NCBI GenBank assembly: GCA_963834875.1 | Contig: CAWIDG010000029.1 | Location: 1-64,000 of the forward strand | DNA length: 64,000 nucleotides | Source: DATAGF01 sp963834875 | GTDB lineage: Bacteria; Actinomycetota; Thermoleophilia; Miltoncostaeales; Miltoncostaeaceae | Reading direction: 5' to 3' | Shown here: positions 42,143 to 49,761 of the stretch, piece by piece | How the letters are laid out: each line of letters opens with the position of its first letter | Position numbering within the stretch: the first letter of the stretch is position 1 | Position numbers and translations under genes: made by a program | Notes under the pieces: generated by a model | Databases searched by the model: none | What the model was told of the DNA's origin: nothing | What the model saw: the letters and a program-made list of their open reading frames with translations, nothing else

Positions 42143-43138
42143 TCAGAAGACGCGGATCGGGATCTCCGCCGGCGCCTCGAGCAGCGACGTCAGCTCGTCG
42201 TCGAGCTTCACGAGCGTGAGCGACGCCCCGGCCATGTCCAGGGAGGTGCAGTACTCGCCGACGTAGTTGCGCGCGACGTTGATGCCGCGGGAGGCGAGCT
42301 GCTCGTGGGCATACCCGTAGATCAGGTAGAGCTCGCTGATCGGCGTGCCGCCGAGGCCGTTGATCATGAGGGCCACGTCGTCGCCGCTCTCGAACGGGAG
42401 GTCGGAGACGACGGCCTCGAGCAGCTCGTCAACGATCTCGTTCGAGCTCGCGAGCTTCTCGCGGCGGCGCCCCGGCTCGCCGTGGATGCCGACGCCCATC
42501 TCCATCTCGTCGTCGCCGAGGTCGAAGAGGGGCGACCCCTTGGCCGGCGGCGTGCAGGAGGTCAGCGCCATGCCCATCGTCCGGGCAACGGAGTTGACGC
42601 GCTCGCCGAGGGCCACCAGCTCGTCGAGGCTCGCGCCCTGCTCCGACGCGGCCCCGAGCGCCTTGATCACGAAGAAGTTGCCGGCGACGCCCCGGCGCCC
42701 GACCGTGTACGTGGAGTCCTTCACGGCGACGTCGTCGTCGACGATCACGGTCCCGATCGTCACGCCCTCGGCCTCGGCCATCTCGCGGCCCATGTCGAAG
42801 GCCATCCGGTCGCCGGTGTAGTTGTTGATGATGTGCAGGACGCCCTTGGGGCTGTTGAGCAGCTTGGTCGTCTCGAGCACGTAGTCCATGGGTGGGGCGG
42901 CGAAGACGTCGCCCGGGCAGGCGGCGTCCAGCATCCCCTTGCCGACCGCCATGACGTGGGCCGGCTCGTGGCCCGACCCCGATCCCTGGACGATCGACAC
43001 CTTGTCGTCCCGGGGTGCGTCGGTCCGCATGATGAGGTTGTACTCGGGCACGTACTTGACGGTGTCCGGGTTGGCCAGAGCGATGCCCTTGAGCATCTCG
43101 GGCACGAAGTCCTTCGGATCGTTGACGAACTTCTTCAC
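42143..43138 (-). CDS. dhaK: dihydroxyacetone kinase subunit DhaK
   Basis: 331 residues. KKFVNDPKDFVPEMLKGIAL is the standard N-terminus. SIVQGSGSGHEPAHVMAVGK is the substrate-binding GSGHEPAH loop; GVLHIINNYTGDRMAFDMG follows, and MGVGIHGEPGRRRE contains the histidine that binds dihydroxyacetone as a hemiaminal. GTG 43138 is preceded by AAAGGTGG. It binds the ketose while DhaL transfers the phosphate. It lies in the order aldolase, HAD, dhaL, dhaK; no dhaM phosphoryl donor is in the window. Confidence 0.95.
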   Translation of the reverse strand: MKKFVNDPKDFVPEMLKGIALANPDTVKYVPEYNLIMRTDAPRDDKVSIVQGSGSGHEPAHVMAVGKGMLDAACPGDVFAAPPMDYVLETTKLLNSPKGVLHIINNYTGDRMAFDMGREMAEAEGVTIGTVIVDDDVAVKDSTYTVGRRGVAGNFFVIKALGAASEQGASLDELVALGERVNSVARTMGMALTSCTPPAKGSPLFDLGDDEMEMGVGIHGEPGRRREKLASSNEIVDELLEAVVSDLPFESGDDVALMINGLGGTPISELYLIYGYAHEQLASRGINVARNYVGEYCTSLDMAGASLTLVKLDDELTSLLEAPAEIPIRVF

Positions 43139-43178
43139 CGCGCCACCTTTCTGTGTGTGTGGGCTTCGCCGGCTGGCG

Positions 43179-43820
43179 CTAGGCCTTCGGCCAGGCCTCG
43201 GCGACCCGCTCGAACATGACCGCGACGCCCACGGCTCCGGCGTCCAGGGTCCCGATGCTGCGCTCGCCGGTGTAGGCGGCCCGGCCGCGCTTGGCGAGCA
43301 TCGGCCGGGTGGCCTCCGCCGCCTCCTTCGCGGCGGCCGCGGCCGCCGCGAGCGCGGCGCCGCCCTCGTCCCCCGCCGCAAGGCGCTGCTCCAGGGCGTC
43401 CACCGCCGGCTCGAGCGAGTCAAGCAGCGTCTTGTCGCCCAGGTCGGACCCGCCGCGCTGCTTGATGCCCTCGATCCCGGCGCGGAGCATCGCCACGGTC
43501 TCGTCGGCGCCGATCCCGTCCGCGCCGCTCGCGGCGCCCCCGGCACGGAGGAAGGCCGTGCCCCAGATGGGCCCCGAGGTCCCGCCGATCCGGCTGGTGA
43601 GGATGACCGCGACCTTCCGCAGGAACGTCGCGACGTCGGTCCGGTCCATGTCGTCCCAGTCGGCGAGCACGATCTCGAAGCCGCGGGCCAGCGAGTACCC
43701 GAAGTCCCCGTCGCCCACCACGGCGTCGAGCTCGCAGAAGTACGTCTCGTTGTCGACGGCCGTCTGGGCCATCGTCCGCACCACCAGCTCGACCTGCTCG
43801 AAGCCCGCCTGCGCCATCAC
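43179..43820 (-). CDS. dhaL: dihydroxyacetone kinase subunit DhaL
   Basis: 213 residues, all-helical nucleotide-binding subunit. ELDAVVGDGDFGYSLARGFE has the aspartates that hold Mg-ADP. GGTSGPIWGTAFLRAG is the phosphate-binding loop, and GDKTLLDSLEPAVDAL and RSIGTLDAGAVGVAVMFER are further conserved segments. In PTS-type systems ADP stays bound and is rephosphorylated by DhaM; in ATP-type kinases this domain uses free ATP. Which applies is open, as no dhaM is seen. Confidence 0.95.
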   Translation of the reverse strand: MMAQAGFEQVELVVRTMAQTAVDNETYFCELDAVVGDGDFGYSLARGFEIVLADWDDMDRTDVATFLRKVAVILTSRIGGTSGPIWGTAFLRAGGAASGADGIGADETVAMLRAGIEGIKQRGGSDLGDKTLLDSLEPAVDALEQRLAAGDEGGAALAAAAAAAKEAAEATRPMLAKRGRAAYTGERSIGTLDAGAVGVAVMFERVAEAWPKA

Positions 43821-43830
43821 GCCCCCTTCG

Positions 43831-44603
43831 TCAGGTCTCGAGGCAGGCCTCGAGGTCGCTCAACGTCACCCAGTCGCCCGGCTCGGCCCGGCTCCGGTTC
43901 GCGAGCACGCGGGTGCGCTCGCCCCCGGGGTCGCCGAGCGAGGTGACCACCAGCGCCGCCTCGTCGAAGTCCTCCTCGGCGGTGTAGCCGTTCACGGTGA
44001 CCAGGCAGCGCAGCCGGGCTCCCACGGCGGCCTCGAGGCCGTTGCGGGAGTCCTCGATCACGAGCGCGTCGGAGGGTGGGACGGCCAGCCGCTCGAGCGC
44101 CAGCTCGTAGATGTCGGGCGCCGGCTTCTTGCGCGGCACGACGTCGCCGGCGAGCACGACCGCGAAGCGGGCGGCATCCTCCGGCCCGCCACGTGCTCCA
44201 GCACCGCGCGCACCGAGGGCTCCGCCGACGTCGAGGCCACGGCGAGGGTCCAGCCCGCGTCGAGCGCCTCCCCGATCAGGCGCGTCACGCCGGGGCGGGC
44301 CGGCAGGGCCCCGCCGGCCACCATCTCGGTGTAGATCGCGGTCTTGCGCGCGTGCCACTCGGCGATCGCGGCGCGCTGGCCGTCGGCGTCCTCGGGCAGC
44401 CCCGCCTCGCGGACGAAGGCGGGCGTCAGCAGGCTCGCCATGCGCTCCTTGCCGCCCCCGATGCGGAGCTTCTCCGCGTACTCCTCCTCGGACCAGCGCA
44501 CCGGCAGGCCGAACTCGGCGAAGGTCCGGTTGAACGCGGGGAGGTGGCCGTCGCGCTCCGTGTCGGCGAGCACGCCGTCGCAGTCGAAGATCAGGGCGCT
44601 CAC
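43831..44603 (-). CDS. HAD-superfamily hydrolase (CbbY/beta-phosphoglucomutase-like), one frameshift
   Basis: About 257 residues. VSALIFDCDGVLADTERDGH is motif I; a helical cap follows, then LAVASTSAEPSVRAVLEHV (motif II), KKPAPDIYELALERLAVPPS and ALVIEDSRNGLEAAVGARL (motifs III and IV). One base appears missing in a G-run near 44190. The substrate is probably a sugar phosphate. GTG 44603 overlaps the aldolase stop (GTGA), and the dhaL start lies 10 bases after its end. CbbY-like proteins dephosphorylate ketose bisphosphates, which would suit an aldolase/DHA kinase pathway. Confidence 0.85.
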
Positions 44604-45455
44604 CAGGCCTTGCCCGCGCTGCCGAACAGCGTCAGGTGCCGCTCGGCCATCTCCTTCACCGCGGCGCGCTGGTCGCGGAAGAGGGACGGAGGGTCGTGCT
44701 TGCCGGGGTTCGCGTCGAGGAAGGCGCGGGTCGAGTCGAGGTAGGTGACCTTGAGCGCCGTGGAGATGTTGACCTTGGCGCAGCCCCGGGCGATGAGGTC
44801 GGTGAAGGCCGCCTCGCTGAGCCCGGTGCCGCCGTGGAGCACCATCGGGATCGGCACCCGCTCGACGAGGTCGGTCACGCGCTGGGGGTTGAGCTCGGGC
44901 TCGGTGTCGTAGACGCCGTGGGCCGTGCCGATACCCGGCGCGAAGCAGTCGACCCCGGTGGTCTCGAGGAAGGCGACCGCCTCCTCGAGCGGGTGGATCT
45001 CGCCCTCCTCGTCGGAGCCGACGTCGTCCTCGACGCCCCGGACGCCCTCGATCTCGCCCTCGACGTGGGCGCCGTGGCGGCGCGCCTCGGCGACCACCTC
45101 CACGGTCTGGCGCGTGTTCTCGTCCACCGGCAGGGCCGAGCCGTCGAAGAGCACCGAGTTCCAGCCCGTCTCGAGGCAGGTCGTGAGCACCTCGCGGTCC
45201 GGGCAGTGGTCGAGGTGCAGCGTCACGGGCACCGACGCCGGCTCGGCCACCGCCCGGAACATGTCGTAGAGGAGCTTGGCGCCGATCGACTTGACCGTCT
45301 TGACCGAGGTCTGGACGATCAGCGGCGAGCGCACCTCCTCGGCCGCGGCGACGACGGCCTCGAGCGTGAGGTCGTTGACCACGTTGAAGGCCGCCACGCC
45401 GTAGCGCTCCGCGAAGGCGCGGTCGAGGATCTTCCTTGAGGGACGCGACCGCCAT
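44600..45455 (-). CDS. class II fructose/tagatose-bisphosphate aldolase family, one frameshift
   Basis: About 284 residues. VTLHLDHCPDREVLTTCLET has the zinc-binding HLDH; HVEGEIEGVRGVEDD, GIGTAHGVY, MVLHGGTGLSEAAFTDL and CAKVNISTALKVTY are the phosphate and metal sites of class II aldolases. The N-terminus MAVASLKE reads into ILDRAFAERYGVAAFNVVND once an extra base near 45432 is removed. TAGCCT (45491-45496) and GGAGGGG precede ATG 45455. It probably makes or uses dihydroxyacetone phosphate next to the DHA kinase; the sugar partner is unknown. Confidence 0.9.
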
Positions 45456-45554
45456 GACCCCTCCGGGTCGCCGGGACGACGGGCGGAACGAGGCTATGGC
45501 CCGAGGCCTCCGCCGCCATCGGGGGGATCACCCGTCCTCCGATGGGGGATCCCT

Positions 45555-47381
45555 CTACCTGAGCGCCCGCTCCCGTCCTCGGAGGGCGGCCTCGGTGCGG
45601 TTCTGGGCGCCGGTCTTGCGGAGGATCGCGCCGACGTGCTTCTCGACCGTCTTGACCGAGATCGAGAGGGCCTCGGCGATCTGGCGGTCGGGCAGCCCCC
45701 GCTCGAGCAGGCTGAAGACCTCCCGCTCGCGGCCCGAGAGGGCGGGCGCGCCGTTGAAGTGCGCGTGCAGGCGCTCGACGGCGTCGCCCGACAGCAGCGC
45801 GCCCCCGTGCGCCGCCGCCAGCACGGCGCGGGCGAGGTCGGGCCCCGAGGCGTCCTTGCCGAGGTAGCCCCGCGCGCCGGCGCGGAGCGCTCCGGTGACG
45901 AGGTCGTCGTGGTCGAAGGCCGTCAGGGCGACGATGGCCGCCTCGGGGTCGTCCGCGCGGATGCGGACGATCGCCTCGACGCCGTCGCCGTCCGGCATGC
46001 GCAGGTCCATCAGGACGACGTCGGGGCGCAGGGCGCGCCACAGCACGACGGCCTCGCGGCCGGAGCCCGCGTGGCCGACCACCTCGATCGAGGGCTCGGC
46101 GTCCGAGAGGAGGCGGGCGATCCCGACCCGGATCGCCTCGTGGTCGTCGGCGATCAGCAGCCGCACCCGCGCCGCGGCGGTGGGCCCCGGGGCGTCGTCG
46201 AGCTTGGGCAGCTCCGCCCTCACCCGCGTCCCCCAGCCCGGGGTCGACTCGACCTCGAGGGTGCCGCCCATGAGGCGCGCCCGCTCGGCCATCCCCCGCA
46301 GCCCCATCCCGTGGAGCGCCCCGGCGCGCTCCACCTCTTCGAGGTCGAACCCGTCGCCGTCGTCCTGCACCAGCAGCGTCACGCCGCTCGCGGCGTACAC
46401 GATCCCGATGCGCACCGAGCGGGCCTCGGCGTGGTGCAGCGCGTTCGTCAGCGCCTCCTGGGCGATCCGGAACAGGGAGTGCGCCACCTCCGCCCGGAGG
46501 GGGGCGGGCTGGCCGGCGACCACGAGGCGGACGTCCGCGGAGCCGGTCCGGTTGGCCCAGGCCAGCTCCCGCTCCAGGGCCTCCTCCAGGGAGCGGCCGG
46601 CCAGCGGCGAGGGCGCGAGCCCCAGCACGCTGCGCCGGGTCTCGTCGAGCGCGAAGCGGGCGGCGGCGGCGGCCTCGCCGATCGCCGGCCCGAGCTCGGC
46701 GGAGCGGCCGGCCTCGAGCGCCCCCTCGGCGGAGCGCAGCTGCAGGAGGACGCTCACGAGGCCCTTGGCGACGGTGTCGTGGACCTCGCGGGCCATGCGG
46801 TTGCGCTCCTCGGCCGCCGCCTCGGCGCGGGCGTTGACCTCCGCGGACTCGTGGAGGCGCGCGTAGGTGATGGCCAGCGCCGCGTGCTTGGCGAAGAGCT
46901 CCAGCAGGCTCGCGTCCTCGTCGTCGAACGCGCGCTCGGCGTCGCGGCTGAAGATCACGCACGACCCGATGATGCTCGTGCCCCACCAGATCGGGACGCC
47001 GATCACGGCCCGCAGCGTCGCCCGGTCGGCCTCGGGCACGTGGCCGTTGCGCACCTGCGCGTAGTCGTCGAAGGTCACCGAGCCGCGCCGCTCGACCACC
47101 GCGCCCGTCACGCCCTCCGTGAGCGGGAAGACCCGCCCCGACTGGCAGGCGACGCCGATGTCGGCCTCCTTGCGGTACACGCCGGCCGCCTCGTCGACCA
47201 GGCTGATGGAGCCGGCGTCGCCCTCCAGGAGCTGGATGGAGCGCTCGAGGATGCGCTCGAGCAGCGGGCGCAGCGACAGCTCGGCGCCGAGGTCCTCGAC
47301 GACGGCCTCGAGCGCGGAGGCGCGCTCGCGCTCGCGCGCGGTCGCGGGTCCGTCTGAGGTCCGGGTCTCGTGCGTGTGCAC
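45555..47381 (-). CDS. fused GAF histidine kinase and NarL-type response regulator
   Basis: About 608 residues. GAF domain 30-190 (LLERILERSIQLLEGDAGSI, TEGVTGAVVERRGSVTFDDY). HisKA_3 dimerisation helix with the phosphorylated His in NRMAREVHDTVAKGLVSVLL. HATPase_c (LFRIAQEALTNALHHAEARS, DDGDGFDLEEV, GLRGMAERARLMGGTLEVES). Receiver from about 404 (LLIADDHEAIRVGIARLLSD, phospho-Asp in VLMDLRMPDG) and LuxR-type helix-turn-helix (LSGREREVFSLLERGLPDRQ). Kinase and DNA-binding regulator are in one chain, which is rare. No membrane helix, so the signal is cytoplasmic. GTG 47381 is chosen; ATG 47444 would run into the neighbouring terminator region. Confidence 0.88.
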   Translation of the reverse strand: MHTHETRTSDGPATARERERASALEAVVEDLGAELSLRPLLERILERSIQLLEGDAGSISLVDEAAGVYRKEADIGVACQSGRVFPLTEGVTGAVVERRGSVTFDDYAQVRNGHVPEADRATLRAVIGVPIWWGTSIIGSCVIFSRDAERAFDDEDASLLELFAKHAALAITYARLHESAEVNARAEAAAEERNRMAREVHDTVAKGLVSVLLQLRSAEGALEAGRSAELGPAIGEAAAAARFALDETRRSVLGLAPSPLAGRSLEEALERELAWANRTGSADVRLVVAGQPAPLRAEVAHSLFRIAQEALTNALHHAEARSVRIGIVYAASGVTLLVQDDGDGFDLEEVERAGALHGMGLRGMAERARLMGGTLEVESTPGWGTRVRAELPKLDDAPGPTAAARVRLLIADDHEAIRVGIARLLSDAEPSIEVVGHAGSGREAVVLWRALRPDVVLMDLRMPDGDGVEAIVRIRADDPEAAIVALTAFDHDDLVTGALRAGARGYLGKDASGPDLARAVLAAAHGGALLSGDAVERLHAHFNGAPALSGREREVFSLLERGLPDRQIAEALSISVKTVEKHVGAILRKTGAQNRTEAALRGRERALR

Positions 47382-47463
47382 CGGGCACCGCTCGGCTGGT
47401 CGGGGCCGGGTGCCGCGACTGTACGTTTTCCCTGCTACCGCCACAAGCGACGGCAGAAGCAGA

Positions 47464-47490
47464 TCGGGCCCGGAGTTCGTCCGGGCCCGA
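47464..47490. terminator. 11-bp stem-loop terminator
   Basis: TCGGGCCCGGA and TCCGGGCCCGA pair perfectly around a 5-base loop, 27 bases after the stop of the collagen-like gene. It probably separates that gene from the kinase gene behind it. Confidence 0.75.
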
Positions 47491-47516
47491 CGTCCTTCAG
47501 TGCTGCGTTGTTGCCG

Positions 47517-48361
47517 CTACTCGAAGTCGATGCACCTGTCGTTGACTGTGAGGTCGTTGACCAGCGTCTCGCCGCCGTCGCCCAGCGCGCAGCCCGCGAC
47601 GATCGAGATCGACTTGACGTGCTCGTTGCCGGACTTCTCCAGGATCTGCTCCCAGGTGAAGTCGGGGTCGTCGCCAGCGGTCGTCGTTCCAGCGCGCGGT
47701 GCGCCGTCGCCGTTGACGTGGTACCAGCTGACCATCTTGCCGATGCGGCTCGCCGCCGGCCTGCGTGTTCGGGCTGAACACGATCGAGCCGAGCCCGGTG
47801 GTCCGGACCTTCAGGTAGGTCTGGCCCTCGTCCGAGGCGTTGGCCGTGAACGACAGCTCGTTGATCTGCGACACCTTCAGGTCCTGACGGGTAGCTGCGG
47901 ATCTGCGCCCAGGAGTACTGGGTCGGGACGCCGAGCCGGGCGACGCCGTCGGCGATCGAGATCTCGCCCTCGCCGTTGGCGTCGCAGGAGCCGACGATGC
48001 GGTCGTAGCGGACGCCGTCGCGGCCGTCATTGCCGTCGACACCGTCGCGGCCGTCCGTGCCGTCGACACCGTCGCGGCCGTTCGTGCCGTCAGTGCCCTT
48101 CGTGCCGGTGGACCCGGCGGGGCCAGCGACCGCGGGACCATCGGCGCCGAGCAGCCGGGCCCGGGTCGAGGGGGTGAGGTCCTGGAACCTGACCGAGCCG
48201 TTCTTGATGTCGGCTCCGGTGATGCTCCCGTTCTTGATGTCGGCGCCGGTGATCAGATCACCGGCAGCGCTCGCTCCGCCGGCGAGGCCGACGCCCAGGG
48301 CGGCGACCGCGACGACCATCGACGCGCTCGGCCTGCCCATGCCAAGGAACTTCTTCTTCAC
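47517..48361 (-). CDS. exported collagen-like protein with decapeptide repeats, two frameshifts
   Basis: About 280 residues. GTG 48361 follows GGAGGA; signal MVVAVAALGVGLAGGASAAG. Then LITGADIKNGSITGADIKNG, the decapeptide repeat type seen at 34444. Next comes a Gly-X-Y run of about 13 triplets (GPAGSTGTKGTDGTNGRDGV, GTDGRDGVDGNDGRDG). A globular C-terminal domain follows (YLKVRTTGLGSIVFSPNTQ, GGETLVNDLTVNDRCIDFE). Extra bases near 47887 and 47757 split this domain. Bacterial collagen-like proteins are surface or spore-coat components. Aspartate in place of proline suggests a calcium- or charge-stabilised helix. Confidence 0.8.
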
Positions 48362-48480
48362 GACGTGCTCCTCCACTCAAAGGTGTTTGCTGAGGGAGCA
48401 ATCGTCAGTACAATGCGTTGAGATAACGCTATGAACTTGCGCTTAACCGTTTCTGAACATCCATCGCAAGCGAGGCCTCG

Positions 48481-49203
48481 ATGCCAGTGAGCAAGCCCGG
48501 TTCGCGCCGCCCGCGCGGCACCCTGAACCGCGAGCAGGTGATGCGCGCGGCGCTCGCGGTCGCCGACCGCGACGGCCTGGCGGAGCTCACGATGGCCGGC
48601 GTCGCCCAGGAGCTCGGCGTCCCGGGGGCGAGCGTCTACCGCCACGCCTCCGGGCGCGCCGATCTCATCGACGGCCTCGCCGACGTCGTGCTCGCCGGTT
48701 GGCAGATCCCCGACCCCGGGCCGGATCCCATCCGCGCCTTCGTCACCGCGCAGCGCTCGCTCAGGAACGCGCTGCGCGCGCACCCGGCGGCGCAGGAGGT
48801 CGTGAGCGCCCAGGGCATCGCGACGGAGGCGCGCCGGCCGCACCTGGAGCGCAGTTGCGCGATCCTCGAGGCGGCCGGCGTGCGTCCGGCGATGGCCCTC
48901 GCGCTGGCCCTGCGCGTGACGGCGGCGACGGCGAGCGCGCTCGCGTCGGAACAGGCGATCTTCGGCAGCCCCGAGGAGGCCGAGCGCGGCGAGGGCCAGC
49001 GGCGCCTGCGGGGGCAGCTGATGACGCTGGACCCTCGCGAGTACCCTGCCCTGGCGAGGGCGGCCGACGATCTGGCCGAGCCGCTCGATCCCGAGGGGGT
49101 GTTCGAGGCCAGCCTGGCCGTCATCAGCGCGGGGCTCGCCCAGCAGGCCGAGCCCGGAGGCGCCGTGGCGGGGCGGCCGCGAGGCGCCGCGAGAAGGAGA
49201 TGA
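48481..49203 (+). CDS. TetR family transcriptional regulator
   Basis: 240 residues. RRPRGTLNREQVMRAALAVA, then LTMAGVAQELGVPGASVYRH, is the TetR helix-turn-helix. The C-terminal domain (about 85-220) resembles TetR_C of the TetR/AcrR group with unknown ligand. It is divergent from the collagen-like gene across a 119-base gap with AT-rich stretches (TAACGCTATG), a likely shared promoter region. AAGGAG just before its stop leads into a short frame now antisense to the GFA gene. Confidence 0.9.
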   Translation: MPVSKPGSRRPRGTLNREQVMRAALAVADRDGLAELTMAGVAQELGVPGASVYRHASGRADLIDGLADVVLAGWQIPDPGPDPIRAFVTAQRSLRNALRAHPAAQEVVSAQGIATEARRPHLERSCAILEAAGVRPAMALALALRVTAATASALASEQAIFGSPEEAERGEGQRRLRGQLMTLDPREYPALARAADDLAEPLDPEGVFEASLAVISAGLAQQAEPGGAVAGRPRGAARRR

Positions 49204-49258
49204 CATGAGCGCTCAGGGGGCCCGCAAGACCTCGAGGCGAGCGGGCGGCCGTTCGGCG

Positions 49259-49705
49259 TCAGCCCGGCGGCCGCGCGGCCGCCGGCAGCCGCTCGGGAAA
49301 GCGCGGCAGGCCGTCGTCGGGAAGCGGCTCCCACGGCGCGGCGTAGGCGGTGAACTGGTGGGCGCGGGGCCGGATTCCCGGGTCTTCGTCGAGGGCCCCC
49401 ATGCGCACGCTGCGCACCTCCGGCCGGGCCGGGTCGCCGGCGTGGATCTGGCTCCCGCACAGCGCGCAGAACGACTTCACCCAGCCGTCGTCCGGCGGTT
49501 GCCATGAGCGCAGGTGGTCCTCGCCATCGGTGATCCGGAACGACCCGGGCTCCATGAGGGCGCTGACCGAGAAGGCGCTGCCGGTGCGTCGCTGACAGCG
49601 CTTGCAGTGGCAGTACAGGGCGCCGAGCAGCGGCCGGGTGACCTCGAAGCGGACGGCCCCGCACATGCAGCGTCCGGTCAGGGGCGAGGCGGTCGGCGCG
49701 GCCAT
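49259..49705 (-). CDS. GFA (glutathione-dependent formaldehyde-activating/CENP-V-like) family protein
   Basis: 148 residues. Zinc-binding cysteines are in GRCMCGAVRFEV, LYCHCKRCQRRTGSAFSVSA and KSFCALCGSQIHAG, the complete GFA pattern with two zinc sites. Most members have no proven reaction; glutathione adduct formation is doubtful in actinobacteria, which usually use mycothiol. It is convergent with the TetR gene. Confidence 0.92.
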   Translation of the reverse strand: MAAPTASPLTGRCMCGAVRFEVTRPLLGALYCHCKRCQRRTGSAFSVSALMEPGSFRITDGEDHLRSWQPPDDGWVKSFCALCGSQIHAGDPARPEVRSVRMGALDEDPGIRPRAHQFTAYAAPWEPLPDDGLPRFPERLPAAARPPG

Positions 49706-49761
49706 CGCTCGCTCAGTCCCCCGGAGCGCGTCCGCGCAAACGGCCCGGCGCTCGAGCGCCG

